64,000 bases of DNA, from positions 1,428,031 through 1,492,030 of the forward strand of contig NZ_KE161030.1 of NCBI RefSeq assembly GCF_000412335.2. Reading direction: 5' to 3'. The stretch comes from Cedecea davisae DSM 4568 (lineage in GTDB: Bacteria > Pseudomonadota > Gammaproteobacteria > Enterobacterales > Enterobacteriaceae). The translations under genes were made by a program, and so were the position numbers. Under the pieces are notes generated by a model that saw only the letters and a program-made list of their open reading frames with translations, had not been told where the DNA came from and did not search any database. This document shows positions 1 through 8,573 of the stretch, one piece after another; position 1 is the first letter of the stretch; every line of letters starts with the position of its first letter.

Positions 1-884
1 TGGTCAGTATTCCGCAGGGTGGCGGGGTGCAGTTTATTGAACAAATCAGGCTTAATCCGGCGGGTACGGCGGCCGGTGCGCTGGTGAATGCGGCAAAACT
101 GGGTATCCGCACCGCCACGGCGGCCTGTCTTGGTGAAGATGAAAAGGCGGAGTTTATTCTTGGCAGCTATCGCCGTCTCGGTATCGACTGCTCGCTAATA
201 AGCCGTACTGCGCGCAAAGAAACCTCGGCGACAATCTTACCGATTCGCCCCAACGGTGAACGTCCGGCGCTGCATTGCCGCGGCGCGTCTGACGAGCTTT
301 TTGTCGATGAGGCTCAGTTTGACGACGTGCTCGACTGCCGCTTTCTGCACCACGGCGGCACCGGTTTGCTGGCGGCGATGGACGGCGGGCAAAGCACGAT
401 GTTGCTGGCTGCGGCTAAAGCGCGCGGGGTCATTACCAGCTTTGATTTGATCGCGCCGAATGAAAATACGCTTGAGCTGTTACGCCCGCTGCTGCCGCAT
501 GTGGATTACTTTATGCCCGCGCTCGAAGAAGCGCAGTTCATCTCCGGGCTGTCCGAGCCTGCCGAAGTAGCGGATTTCTTCCTGAGTCTCGGCGTTGGCT
601 GCTGTATTTTCAAAGACGGAGCCAGCGGCTCGTGGCTGTTCAGTCCTGAGGGCACGCTGCATTTTCCGGCCTATAAAGTGACGGTCAGCGACACTACCGG
701 CTGCGGCGATAGCTACTGCGGCGGGTTTATTGCTGCTCTTGCGCGGGGGCTATCCGTGGAAGAGGCCTGCCGGATTGCGTCGGCAACGGCGGCGCTGGTG
801 GCAACAGGATTAGGATCGGATGCAGGCGTGGTGGACTGGGAACACTTGCAGGATTTTATGGCGACAACGCCGCTGATTGCATAA
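1..884 (+). CDS. PfkB-family carbohydrate kinase, 5' end outside window
   Basis: The open frame is continuous from base 3 and its start lies upstream of the window, so the protein is partial at the N terminus. The C-terminal PfkB signature DTTGCGDSYCGGF (from about base 690) carries the anion-hole glycines and the catalytic Asp; the usual GAGD is GCGD here. The family phosphorylates sugars or nucleosides using ATP. The substrate cannot be told from the sequence. It converges on the MtnB/FGGY-kinase operon and may belong to the same carbohydrate pathway, but that is inferred from position only. Confidence 0.85.
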   Translation, partial: VSIPQGGGVQFIEQIRLNPAGTAAGALVNAAKLGIRTATAACLGEDEKAEFILGSYRRLGIDCSLISRTARKETSATILPIRPNGERPALHCRGASDELFVDEAQFDDVLDCRFLHHGGTGLLAAMDGGQSTMLLAAAKARGVITSFDLIAPNENTLELLRPLLPHVDYFMPALEEAQFISGLSEPAEVADFFLSLGVGCCIFKDGASGSWLFSPEGTLHFPAYKVTVSDTTGCGDSYCGGFIAALARGLSVEEACRIASATAALVATGLGSDAGVVDWEHLQDFMATTPLIA

Positions 885-888
885 CCGT

Positions 889-917
889 AAAAACAGGCCC
901 GAAGGCCTGTTTTTTTG
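889..917. terminator. Rho-independent terminator between convergent genes
   Basis: AACAGGCC and GGCCTGTT form a stem with a short CGAA loop, followed by a T run. A-rich sequence on the left side lets it work in both directions for the two convergent units. Confidence 0.85.
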
Positions 918-919
918 TC

Positions 920-1948
920 TTAGCGCCAGGCGTATAGCAGCGGTTCTCCCGCCACAAAACGCTGAAGATCGGCGGCAATCATCGCGGTATGTTTCTGAAT
1001 GCTTTCGCGTGTGGCCCCGGCAATGTGCGGGGTAATAATGACGTTATTCAGCTCGCTGATGAATGGGTGGTCACGCCACAGCGGCTCCTGGTGATAAACG
1101 TCCAGCGCTGCGCCGCCGAGCGGGCCGTGCCGCAGGGCTGCTATCAGGTCGGCTTCTACCACGACCGAGGCGCGGGAAGTGTTAATCAGCTTCGCGCCGG
1201 GCTTCATTGTTTGCAGCAGTTTCGCGTTGACCAGCCCATCGCTGTGCGGCCCGCTGCTTAAATGCAGGCTGACAATATCGGCCTCACGGAATAGCGCGTC
1301 CAGTGTGGTTTTATGCAGTCCCGGCTCGTCGATATCTTCGGCGGCAACAAAGGGATCAACCACCAGGATGTTCATCCCAAATGCGCGGGCGATGCGTGCT
1401 ACTCGGCGGCCAATATTGCCGTAGCCAATCAGCCCCAAAGTCTTGTTTCGCAGCTCGCCGCCTTTAAATATTTCGTACGGGCTTTCCGGGCTAACATCCC
1501 AGACCACATCTTTGCGCAGGCCTTCCTGAGTATGCTGTTCGGCCTGAGCCTCACGGGTAAACTCCCCGCGTTTCAGGGCGGCATGCGACTGCGGGATATG
1601 GCGCATTAAGCCCAGCATCAGGCCCAGGGTCAGCTCTGCGGCGGCGTCCGCGTTGCGGCCCGGCGTATAGAGCACTTTAATATTGCGCTCGCGAGCGGCC
1701 TGAATATCAACGTTGACCGGGTTAGCGCGGGTACAGGCGATAACCTGTAGCTTCGGGCAGCTGTTAATCACTTCGGCGGTGATGTCGTCATAGCTGGTGA
1801 CAATCACTTCGGCATCGTGGGCAAGATCGATAATCTGCGGGGCCTGGAGTTTTGGCTTGCCGATGGCCCAGCCCTCGACGATCAGCTCTCCGAGCTGGCT
1901 GAAGGGGTCAAGACTTCCTGCGTATTCGGCGGTAAAGACGATTTTCAT
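920..1948 (-). CDS. D-isomer-specific 2-hydroxyacid dehydrogenase (C-terminal-binding-protein type)
   Basis: 342 residues, full length for NAD(P)-dependent D-2-hydroxyacid dehydrogenases. The Rossmann motif GLIGYGNIGRRVA lies mid-protein. The catalytic triad of the family is present: Arg in NTSRASV, Glu in LDVYHQEP and His in ITPHIAG. The ATG overlaps the TGA of the upstream FGGY kinase (ATGA), so the two are translationally coupled. It is the last gene of the mtnB-kinase-dehydrogenase operon. It probably oxidises or reduces a hydroxyacid or keto intermediate of that pathway; the substrate is unknown. Confidence 0.85.
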   Translation of the reverse strand: MKIVFTAEYAGSLDPFSQLGELIVEGWAIGKPKLQAPQIIDLAHDAEVIVTSYDDITAEVINSCPKLQVIACTRANPVNVDIQAARERNIKVLYTPGRNADAAAELTLGLMLGLMRHIPQSHAALKRGEFTREAQAEQHTQEGLRKDVVWDVSPESPYEIFKGGELRNKTLGLIGYGNIGRRVARIARAFGMNILVVDPFVAAEDIDEPGLHKTTLDALFREADIVSLHLSSGPHSDGLVNAKLLQTMKPGAKLINTSRASVVVEADLIAALRHGPLGGAALDVYHQEPLWRDHPFISELNNVIITPHIAGATRESIQKHTAMIAADLQRFVAGEPLLYAWR

Positions 1949-3441
1949 TGTTCGTTATCCTGAGAAACACTCTGTAAAGCCTGGTGTCTGGCCTGCCAGA
2001 CCGGCTGGAGCTGCTCGCGCAGCAGGCGGAAGACCGGGAACAGCGCCCTGTAGGCGGCATGCGCCTGCGGGTGCGGCTGATAGCGGGTTTGCTCGATGGC
2101 CGGGTAATCATTCAGGGCGTGAACGCTACGTGCAGCCAGCAGCGCTGCGCCTCTGGCGCTAAGTTCATTAAAGTGGCTGGCGATTACGGTTCTGCCGGTG
2201 CAGTCGGCAATAATCTGAAGCCACGTTGCCGATGCCGCGCCGCCGCCGGTGAGATAGAGGTCGCCTTCGCTGGAGTAGCCCGCCAGTGAATCAACGATGG
2301 CGTAAGCCAGCCCTTCGAAAACCGCACGCTGTAAAGCCGCGCGAGAGGTGTGCTGGTCTACGCCAAAGAATCCTGCGCGGGCGGTCGGGCTGTAAAATGG
2401 CGCACGTTCGCCGTTCAGATAAGGCTGCCAGAACACGCCGCCGCTGCCGGGGGGGACGGTGGCAATTTGCCGCTCCAGCTCGACCAGGTCCGGCGTCAGG
2501 GAAATATGCTGCTGGAGCCAGTCAATGTTCGGCGTTCCGGCCTGCATCGGGAACAGATTGATAAAACTGCCCGGCTCGGTGTGGGTGACGAAGCGGGTGC
2601 CGCTGCTTACCGTCTCGCGGCCGTGGCAAACCACGCCGGTACAGCAGGTGGTGCCGAGAATTGTGTAAATATCGCCGTCATGGATCGCGCCGCAGCCCAG
2701 CGCCGCGCTGCATACATCCAGCGCACCGGCGGCGACCGGCGTGCCTGCGGCAAGCCCGCACAGCAATGCAGCCTCTTCGCTCAGGCTGCCCGCCACAGAT
2801 TCGGGGCGCAGCAGGGGAGGGAATTTTGCCTTCAGCTCGCTAATGCCCAGCGCGTTGAGAGCAAAGTCTGAGAGTTCGCCGCTCGACTGGTTCAGTAATG
2901 ACGCGCTGGTATCGGTAAGCTCGAGCGCGGCGGTTCCGGTCAGGCGAAAACGGATCCAGTCCTTAGCGAAGAAAATATAGTCGGCGGCGGCGAGGCGTTC
3001 CGGCTGGTTACGCTGGAGCCAGCAAAGCTGCAGGCTGGTGTTGCAGGGTTGTAGCTGGGAGCCTGTTTCATCGAACAACGCTTTGTCCAGGCCCGGGGCC
3101 AGCAGGAGTTCGTCCATCAGCGTGCGGCTGCGGGTATCGCTCCACAAAATCCCGGGGCTGACCGGGTTGCCGCTGCGGTCGCTAAGCCAGACGCCTTCGC
3201 CCTGGCCCGCGAGGCCAATTGCCTTCAGCTCGCCGTGGCGTAGCTCTGGCGAGTCGGCAACCTGGCGCAGCGTGCGCACCACCGATAGCCAGAGCTGCTC
3301 CATATCCTGTTCAGCATAGCCCTGAGGGGAGAGTGAAGGTGCGGTTGACTCCGCCGCGCTGGCAACCGCATGAAAATTGCCGTCAAACAGCACGGCTTTT
3401 ACCCGCGACGTGCCGATATCAATACCCAGGAAATAATCCAT
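1945..3441 (-). CDS. FGGY-family carbohydrate kinase
   Basis: 498 residues, typical for FGGY kinases. The N terminus has the phosphate-1 motif GIDIGTSRVKAV. The adenosine-binding region YLTGGGAASATWLQIIAD lies in the C-terminal domain, and YLNGERAPF is the usual sugar-kinase segment. The family phosphorylates pentuloses, hexoses, glycerol or erythritol. The substrate here is unassigned. Coupling to an MtnB-type dehydratase, which acts on a ketose 1-phosphate, makes a ribulose- or deoxyribulose-like sugar plausible. It lies 46 bases downstream of mtnB and overlaps the dehydrogenase by 4 bases. Confidence 0.85.
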   Translation of the reverse strand: MDYFLGIDIGTSRVKAVLFDGNFHAVASAAESTAPSLSPQGYAEQDMEQLWLSVVRTLRQVADSPELRHGELKAIGLAGQGEGVWLSDRSGNPVSPGILWSDTRSRTLMDELLLAPGLDKALFDETGSQLQPCNTSLQLCWLQRNQPERLAAADYIFFAKDWIRFRLTGTAALELTDTSASLLNQSSGELSDFALNALGISELKAKFPPLLRPESVAGSLSEEAALLCGLAAGTPVAAGALDVCSAALGCGAIHDGDIYTILGTTCCTGVVCHGRETVSSGTRFVTHTEPGSFINLFPMQAGTPNIDWLQQHISLTPDLVELERQIATVPPGSGGVFWQPYLNGERAPFYSPTARAGFFGVDQHTSRAALQRAVFEGLAYAIVDSLAGYSSEGDLYLTGGGAASATWLQIIADCTGRTVIASHFNELSARGAALLAARSVHALNDYPAIEQTRYQPHPQAHAAYRALFPVFRLLREQLQPVWQARHQALQSVSQDNEQ

Positions 3442-3487
3442 ACCGCTTGCCCTCGCGCTGGTGAGCCGGAGTCAGAAAGACTAAAAA

Positions 3488-4099
3488 TTAATCGCGCTGG
3501 TAAAGGCGGCGCTGCATTTCGCACTCAAACAGGAACTCGAGGCCTTCCAGCTGGCGGCGGGCTTCATTCACGTCTTTGCCCCAGCAGGTGAGGCCGTGGC
3601 CGCGCAGCAGGAAGCCGTAGTTCAGCGGGTTGTCCTGAGCATATTGCTCGATGCGTTTGGCTAACGCATCGATATCCTGATCGTTGTCGAAGATGGCGAT
3701 AGGCACGGTGTCGAGGTGCGATTGCTGCCCGGTAAGGGTCTTTTGCATTTCGTAGCCGCTGATGTTCAGGGTGGCGCTTTTTTCAATACGCGACAGCACG
3801 GTAGCGTTGACGGTGTGAACGTGGAGCACCACGTTAGCTTCCGGGAACAGGCGATAAACCAAAGTATGTAGCCCGGTTTCCGCCGAAGGTTTGCGGCCTG
3901 AAGGCGCCTGGTTTGTGGCAATATCAACCTGCAGGAAGTCTTCACCGGTCAGGCTGCCTTTATCGCGCCCGGACTCGCTTAACCAGCACCACTGCGCGTC
4001 CTGACGCACCGACATATTGCCGCCGGTAGCCGGTGCCCAGCCTTTGGCGCCGATCCAATGACAGGTGGTGACTAACTGCCCGAGCCTTTCTTGCCACAT
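3488..4099 (-). CDS. mtnB: Methylthioribulose-1-phosphate dehydratase-like (class II aldolase fold)
   Basis: 203 residues from the ATG at 4099, which has AAGGAA upstream; the frame runs further 5' but without similarity. Segments CHWIGAKGWAPATGGNMS, ESGRDKGSLT, PSAETGLHTL, HVHTVNATV and FDNDQDIDAL match MtnB, including the HxH zinc ligands. MtnB dehydrates 5-methylthioribulose-1-phosphate in methionine salvage. None of mtnA, mtnK, mtnC or mtnD is nearby; the partners are an FGGY kinase and a hydroxyacid dehydrogenase. It could therefore act in a variant salvage pathway or on a related deoxypentulose phosphate. Family assignment is firm, pathway is not. Confidence 0.85.
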   Translation of the reverse strand: MWQERLGQLVTTCHWIGAKGWAPATGGNMSVRQDAQWCWLSESGRDKGSLTGEDFLQVDIATNQAPSGRKPSAETGLHTLVYRLFPEANVVLHVHTVNATVLSRIEKSATLNISGYEMQKTLTGQQSHLDTVPIAIFDNDQDIDALAKRIEQYAQDNPLNYGFLLRGHGLTCWGKDVNEARRQLEGLEFLFECEMQRRLYQRD

Positions 4100-4125
4100 A
4101 CAGGTGTTCCTTATTCTTGTAATTT

Positions 4126-4141
4126 GTCTGTCTAGCCGTCT
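4126..4141 (-). promoter_or_regulatory. Possible MetJ-like tandem boxes upstream of mtnB
   Basis: On the minus strand, AGACGGCT is followed directly by AGACAGAC. MetJ binds tandem 8-mers of consensus AGACGTCT; the first matches 7 of 8, the second only the AGAC half. The site lies about 27 bases upstream of the mtnB start, as expected for an operator. Weak evidence. Confidence 0.25.
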
Positions 4142-4239
4142 AAATGGCCGTTTACATGATGCTATCATTGTGTGAACAGACGGGCAACACTTCCCGCATC
4201 GTGAAACGCCAGAAAAATCGCCATTTTGCATTGATGGTA

Positions 4240-4263
4240 TTTGTTATGTTATAACGTAACAAA
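4240..4263 (+). promoter_or_regulatory. Putative Zur operator
   Basis: TTTGTTATGTTATAACGTAACAAA is a 24-base inverted repeat with one mismatched pair and contains the GTTATGTTATAAC core typical of gammaproteobacterial Zur boxes. It lies between the divergent mtnB and folE2 units, about 26 bases from the folE2 ATG. FolE2 and gamma-CA paralogues are classic Zur targets, which supports the call. Confidence 0.75.
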
Positions 4264-4289
4264 TTAATCTGAAGGTGACTCTTTCTGCT

Positions 4290-5219
4290 ATGACCGTAAC
4301 GCCCGCGCTTTGCCCAAAAACACTCCCGGATATTCAGTCGCTGAAAGGCGAGCATAGCGACGCCACCCTTTCGTGGGTTGGCATGGAGCAAATAGATCTC
4401 CCGGTCGAAATTGCGGGGCGGCCGCTGACGGCGAAAGTGAGCGCGGGGATTAATCTTCTCAGCTCCCCGGAGGCGGAAAAAGGCATTCATATGTCGCGGC
4501 TTTACCTGCTGCTGGACGCGCTGACTCAGCAGGAGGTGACGCCTGCCTCGCTGCGTAATTTGCTCGGCGAATTTCTTGTCTCGCACCAGCGTTGCAGCAA
4601 TATGGCCTCGATAACGCTATCCGGCGATCTGCTGCTGTCGCGTAAATCTCTCACCTCAAACCGCTTCGGCTGGAAGGCCTATCCCGTTCAGGTACAGGCC
4701 GGGCGCGGCTCTGATTTCACCGTCACCGTGCGGGTGGGCATTCCTTATTCATCTACCTGCCCGGCCTCGGCGGCGCTGAGCCGCAATCTGGCGCAACAGC
4801 AGTTCCAGCTCGACTTTGGCGAGCGTAGCGACCGCCTGTCCGTGGCGGAAGTTGAAGCCTGGCTTGGCGAGCGTGGCATGCCCGGTACGCCCCACAGCCA
4901 GAGAAGTTGGGCCTGGGTGAGTTGCCGCCTGAAGCCTGATGCCCGGATATTGCCGTTTATTGATGTGATTGATTGCTGCGAAACGGCCTTAGCGACCGCG
5001 GTGCAGACGGTAGTCAAACGCGCCGATGAGCAGGCGTTTGCCCTCGCTAACGGGCAGAACCTGATGTTTTGCGAAGACGCGGCCCGCCGCCTGAATCAGG
5101 CGCTGCTGGGGAGCGCCTTTTGCTCCGCTTTCGAAGTTCGCGTCGAGCACCAGGAAAGCCTTCATGCCCACAATGCCGTGGCCCGTATTAACTGGACAGG
5201 AAATCACTATGCTGCGTAA
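4290..5219 (+). CDS. folE2: GTP cyclohydrolase FolE2 (type IB)
   Basis: 309 residues from the ATG at 4290; an in-frame GTG at 4275 overlaps the GAAGG ribosome site and is less likely. GCYH-IB hallmarks are present: KGIHMSRLY near residue 65 and the catalytic-cysteine segment STCPASA near residue 157. The enzyme converts GTP to 7,8-dihydroneopterin triphosphate, the first folate step. Unlike zinc-dependent FolE it can use other metals, so bacteria make it when zinc is short. It is the first gene behind the Zur-like palindrome and overlaps the next gene by 11 bases. Confidence 0.93.
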   Translation: MTVTPALCPKTLPDIQSLKGEHSDATLSWVGMEQIDLPVEIAGRPLTAKVSAGINLLSSPEAEKGIHMSRLYLLLDALTQQEVTPASLRNLLGEFLVSHQRCSNMASITLSGDLLLSRKSLTSNRFGWKAYPVQVQAGRGSDFTVTVRVGIPYSSTCPASAALSRNLAQQQFQLDFGERSDRLSVAEVEAWLGERGMPGTPHSQRSWAWVSCRLKPDARILPFIDVIDCCETALATAVQTVVKRADEQAFALANGQNLMFCEDAARRLNQALLGSAFCSAFEVRVEHQESLHAHNAVARINWTGNHYAA

Positions 5220-5769
5220 AAACCCCTCCGGCCACCTCCCGCAGGTTTCGACTAAAGCCTATATCGACCCGACGGCGGTTATCTGTGGCCGGGTGATTAT
5301 TCATGATTATGTTTATGTCGGCCCGTATGCGGTTATCCGCGCCGACGAGCTGAATGCCGAAGGCGACATGGACCCGATTATCATCCACTCGCATTCCAAT
5401 ATTCAGGACGGCGTGGTTATCCACTCTAAAAGCGGCGCGCCGGTGACCATCGGCAGCGGGACTTCTATTGCTCACCGGGCGATTGTTCACGGCCCTTGCA
5501 GGGTTGATGAGCGCGTGTTTATCGGCTTTAACAGCGTGTTGTTCAACTGCCATATCAAAACAGGCTGCGTTATTCGCTATAACGCGGTGGTGGACGGCGT
5601 AACGCTGCCCGAGCAAACCTATATCCCTTCTACCGAGCGCGTGGGGCCTGACTCCGAACTTGAAAAATACGCCCGCGTTGACCCGGCTTCGCTGCAATTT
5701 TCGGAAGAGGTTGCCAGTACCAACGTCAGGCTGGTGGAAGGCTACCAACTGCTGCGCAACGAGTTTTGA
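5209..5769 (+). CDS. Gamma-carbonic anhydrase-like left-handed beta-helix protein
   Basis: 186 residues from the ATG at 5209, preceded by CAGGAA and overlapping the end of folE2. Hexapeptide repeats run through most of the chain. The histidines of IIHSHSN, VVIHSKSG and IAHRAIVHG fall where the gamma-CA family binds its metal. Gamma-CA paralogues are known members of Zur regulons, where they may supply CO2/bicarbonate interconversion with a non-zinc metal. Whether this copy is catalytically active is not shown. Confidence 0.8.
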   Translation: MLRKNPSGHLPQVSTKAYIDPTAVICGRVIIHDYVYVGPYAVIRADELNAEGDMDPIIIHSHSNIQDGVVIHSKSGAPVTIGSGTSIAHRAIVHGPCRVDERVFIGFNSVLFNCHIKTGCVIRYNAVVDGVTLPEQTYIPSTERVGPDSELEKYARVDPASLQFSEEVASTNVRLVEGYQLLRNEF

Positions 5770-5772
5770 ATA

Positions 5773-6570
5773 ATGACAGGGAATAAGCAGAGCGGCTTGC
5801 CGGAACTTGAGGTCACGCTGCGCTCAATTACGCGCCCGCACGGAGGCCGCTGGCCGGTAGCGATAGATTTTCAGCTGCTTAAAGGAGAGTGCCTCACGGT
5901 CATTGGCCCCAACGGCAGCGGGAAAACGTCGCTGCTGCGCGCGCTGAGCCACGAGCTTAAAGCCGAAGGGGAGATAACCTTAGCCGGGCAGCAGCTTGCT
6001 TCCCTGCATCCGCTGCTGCGGGCAAAACTTATTGCCGTGATGTCGCAAAACGATGTCCCGGACCTGCGCCTGTCGATTGAGGATTATGTGGCCCTGGGGC
6101 GGCTGCCATTCGTGCGCGACATGGCCGAGCCAGCTCACCGCTGCATTGTTTGCGGCGCTATGAAGGAGGCAGGCGTGCTGGGCATGCGCCATAAATCTCT
6201 TGCCTGCCTGTCCGGCGGTGAACGGCAGCGCGCGATTCTCGCCCGTACTTTAGCCCAGACCTCACGCTTGCTGCTGCTTGATGAGCCGACCAACCATCTC
6301 GATCTCGCCGGGCGGGAAGAGCTGCTGTCGCTGGTTAAAGCCCGTGGAACGACCGTTATTGCGGTGCTGCACGATCTTAATCTTATTGAAGGGTTTGCCG
6401 ACAAGGTGCTGATTTTGTCGGCGGGCCAGCAGCTTGCTTTTAACGCCCCGGATTCTGCGCTGCGAACCGAGGCTATTCGCCCGGTCTTCGGGCTTGAGAG
6501 CTTTACGGTTGCCCATCCAGACAGGCATGGAAAGCGGGTGCGTTTTTTTGAAACTTCACGCCAACACTAA
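5773..6570 (+). CDS. ABC transporter ATP-binding protein, FepC type
   Basis: 265 residues. Walker A GPNGSGKTS, signature LSGGERQR, Walker B LLLLDEPTNHLD and the H-loop VLHDLN are all intact. This architecture energises FecCD-type importers for ferric siderophores, haem, cobalamin or other metal chelates. It starts three bases after the gamma-CA gene, and the binding protein and permease follow, completing an importer within the Zur-associated operon. The likely cargo is zinc or a zinc chelate, by regulation only. Confidence 0.9.
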   Translation: MTGNKQSGLPELEVTLRSITRPHGGRWPVAIDFQLLKGECLTVIGPNGSGKTSLLRALSHELKAEGEITLAGQQLASLHPLLRAKLIAVMSQNDVPDLRLSIEDYVALGRLPFVRDMAEPAHRCIVCGAMKEAGVLGMRHKSLACLSGGERQRAILARTLAQTSRLLLLDEPTNHLDLAGREELLSLVKARGTTVIAVLHDLNLIEGFADKVLILSAGQQLAFNAPDSALRTEAIRPVFGLESFTVAHPDRHGKRVRFFETSRQH

Positions 6571-6589
6571 CTTTTCAGGGATTATTCAC

Positions 6590-7543
6590 ATGCTAAAAAC
6601 TACCGCAGGCCTGGTGTTCGCCTTTGCATCTGCCACGGCCTTCGCCTCTGGTTTTCCCGTCACTGTCTCCAGCTGCGGTAAGCCCGTGGTATTCACCCAG
6701 GCGCCCAAAAGGGCGGTGATTAACGATCTGAATATGTCGGAGATGGCTTTTGCCCTCCATCTACAGCCGCAGATTGTTGGCCTTACCGGCATCTCCGGCT
6801 GGTACAAAATGACCCCGGAATTCAGGCAGCAAATGGGGGCGATTCCCGAGCTGGCGCCCAAATACCCGGCGCTGGAAACGCTGCTTGCCGCCGAGCCGGA
6901 CTTCTTCTTTGCGGGCTGGAATTACGGCATGAAAGTCGGCGGGGATGTTACGCCCGATAGCCTGGCAAAATATGGCATCAAAACGTTTGTGCTCAGCGAA
7001 AGCTGCGCCATCTCCGGCGAGAGCAAAAAGAAAGCCAGCATGGAGCTGCTTTATAACGATGAGCTAACGCTCGGCAAAATATTCGGCAAGCAGGAGGCCG
7101 CGCAGCAGCTGGTGGATGGCTGGAAACGGCGGCTGGCCGCGCTCCCTCATGCCCCGGGCGGCAGCCGGGCGAAAGTCTTTGTTTATGACTCCGGGGAAGA
7201 TAAGCCGTTCACCAGCGGCAAATATGCCATGCCGCAGGCGATAATCGAGGCGGCGGGCGGCCAGAACGCGATGGCTGCCCTGGATACCAGCTGGGGCACG
7301 ACATCATGGGAAAATGTGGCGGCGACGGAGCCGGATTTTATTATCCTGCTGGATTACCAGACCGGCGGCGGCGCGGATTCGCTGCGCCAGTTCCTTGAGC
7401 GCCATCCGCTGATGAAGCTGACTCCGGCGGTAAAAAATCATCGCTATTTGAAACTGCAATATTCAGAGCTAACGCCCGGCCCGGCGAATATCGGCGCGGT
7501 AGAAAAACTGGCTCACGCGCTGTATGCGCCAGGCGCTAACTGA
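6590..7543 (+). CDS. Periplasmic metal/metallophore-binding protein (FecB/BtuF fold)
   Basis: 317 residues from the ATG at 6590. The N terminus MLKTTAGLVFAFASATAFAS is a signal peptide. The mature chain has the two-lobed periplasmic binding layout with KYPALETLLAAEPDFFF, a family-typical segment. It is not ZnuA-like and lacks a His-rich loop, so free zinc binding in the ZnuA manner is not evident; a zinc chelate is equally possible. Its TGA overlaps the permease ATG by one base. Confidence 0.85.
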   Translation: MLKTTAGLVFAFASATAFASGFPVTVSSCGKPVVFTQAPKRAVINDLNMSEMAFALHLQPQIVGLTGISGWYKMTPEFRQQMGAIPELAPKYPALETLLAAEPDFFFAGWNYGMKVGGDVTPDSLAKYGIKTFVLSESCAISGESKKKASMELLYNDELTLGKIFGKQEAAQQLVDGWKRRLAALPHAPGGSRAKVFVYDSGEDKPFTSGKYAMPQAIIEAAGGQNAMAALDTSWGTTSWENVAATEPDFIILLDYQTGGGADSLRQFLERHPLMKLTPAVKNHRYLKLQYSELTPGPANIGAVEKLAHALYAPGAN

Positions 7544-8541
7544 TGGCGGTAGCATCGCGCTACTGGACGATCGTTTGCCTGGCCGCGCTGCTGATTCTAC
7601 TGTTTTCCGCGCTGAGCCTGACGGAGGGCACGGTTCGGCTTACGCCGCATCAGGTTGTTGCCGCGCTTCATCCCGGTTCGAGCGATATTGCGCCGATGAT
7701 CCGCAGCATCGTCATGGATATCAGGCTGCCGAGAACGCTGCTTGCGCTGATCGCCGGGGCCGGGCTTGCGGTAGTGGGGGCGCTGCTGCAAACGGCGTCG
7801 CGCAACGAACTGGCTGACCCGTTCCTGTTCGGTCTCTCTTCGGGCGCGTCTGCCGGTGCGGTGCTGGTATTTACCCGTTTTGGCGACTTTTTTGGCGGAT
7901 GGACGTTGCCGGTCGCCGCCTTCTGCGGCGGTCTGCTTTCTTCCATCGCGGTGCTTTCGCTATTTCAATTTAAGCGGGAGCGCGGGGCGGAAACGCTGAT
8001 TATCTGCGGGCTGGCGATCTCATTTTTGTTCGGGGCGTTGACCAGTTATCTGGTGTTCGCCGGTGACCAGCGCACGGCAAGCTCGATACTGTTCTGGTCG
8101 CTGGGCGGGCTGGGTTTGGCGCGCTGGGATAATCTGGGCTTTGCCGCCGCGAGCCTGGGGCTGTTGCTGGCTTTTTGCTTACTGAGGTGGCGCGAGCTGG
8201 ACGGGCTGCTGGCCGGAGACCGAACGGCGTTTTCTCTCGGCATCAATGTTAACCGCCTGCGTACCGAAATTTTTCTCTGCTGCGCTTTTTCAACTTCTCT
8301 TCTGGTGGCGCTCACCGGAGTTATCGGTTTTGTCGGGCTGATGGTGCCGCATCTTTGCCGCCATTTTTCCGCGATTAAACACGCAAAACTCTTGCCGCTT
8401 TGCGGGCTGGTGGGAGCGGGTTTACTGTGCGGCGGGGATATACTCAGCCGGGTGCTGGTTGCGCCCCAGGAGTTGCCGATCGGCATTATTACCGCGGGTA
8501 TTGGCGGCTTTTTTATCGTGGCGATGGTCGCCCGGCGCTAA
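7543..8541 (+). CDS. FecCD-family ABC permease
   Basis: 332 residues with about ten hydrophobic segments. Family motifs are present: RLPRTLLALIAGAGLAVVGALLQ near residue 60 and GFVGLMVPHLCRH near residue 270, the latter being the cytoplasmic coupling loop. It completes the importer with the preceding ATPase and binding protein and is the last gene of the folE2 operon. A bidirectional hairpin follows. Confidence 0.9.
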   Translation: MAVASRYWTIVCLAALLILLFSALSLTEGTVRLTPHQVVAALHPGSSDIAPMIRSIVMDIRLPRTLLALIAGAGLAVVGALLQTASRNELADPFLFGLSSGASAGAVLVFTRFGDFFGGWTLPVAAFCGGLLSSIAVLSLFQFKRERGAETLIICGLAISFLFGALTSYLVFAGDQRTASSILFWSLGGLGLARWDNLGFAAASLGLLLAFCLLRWRELDGLLAGDRTAFSLGINVNRLRTEIFLCCAFSTSLLVALTGVIGFVGLMVPHLCRHFSAIKHAKLLPLCGLVGAGLLCGGDILSRVLVAPQELPIGIITAGIGGFFIVAMVARR

Positions 8542-8568
8542 GGGCGGATGCCGGACAGCATCCGCCTT
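8540..8568. terminator. GC-rich hairpin between convergent permease and SDR genes
   Basis: GGCGGATGC and GCATCCGCC form a nine-pair stem with a short loop, followed by GAGTTTT. It resembles a REP-like or bidirectional terminator. Confidence 0.6.
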
Positions 8569-8573
8569 GAGTT

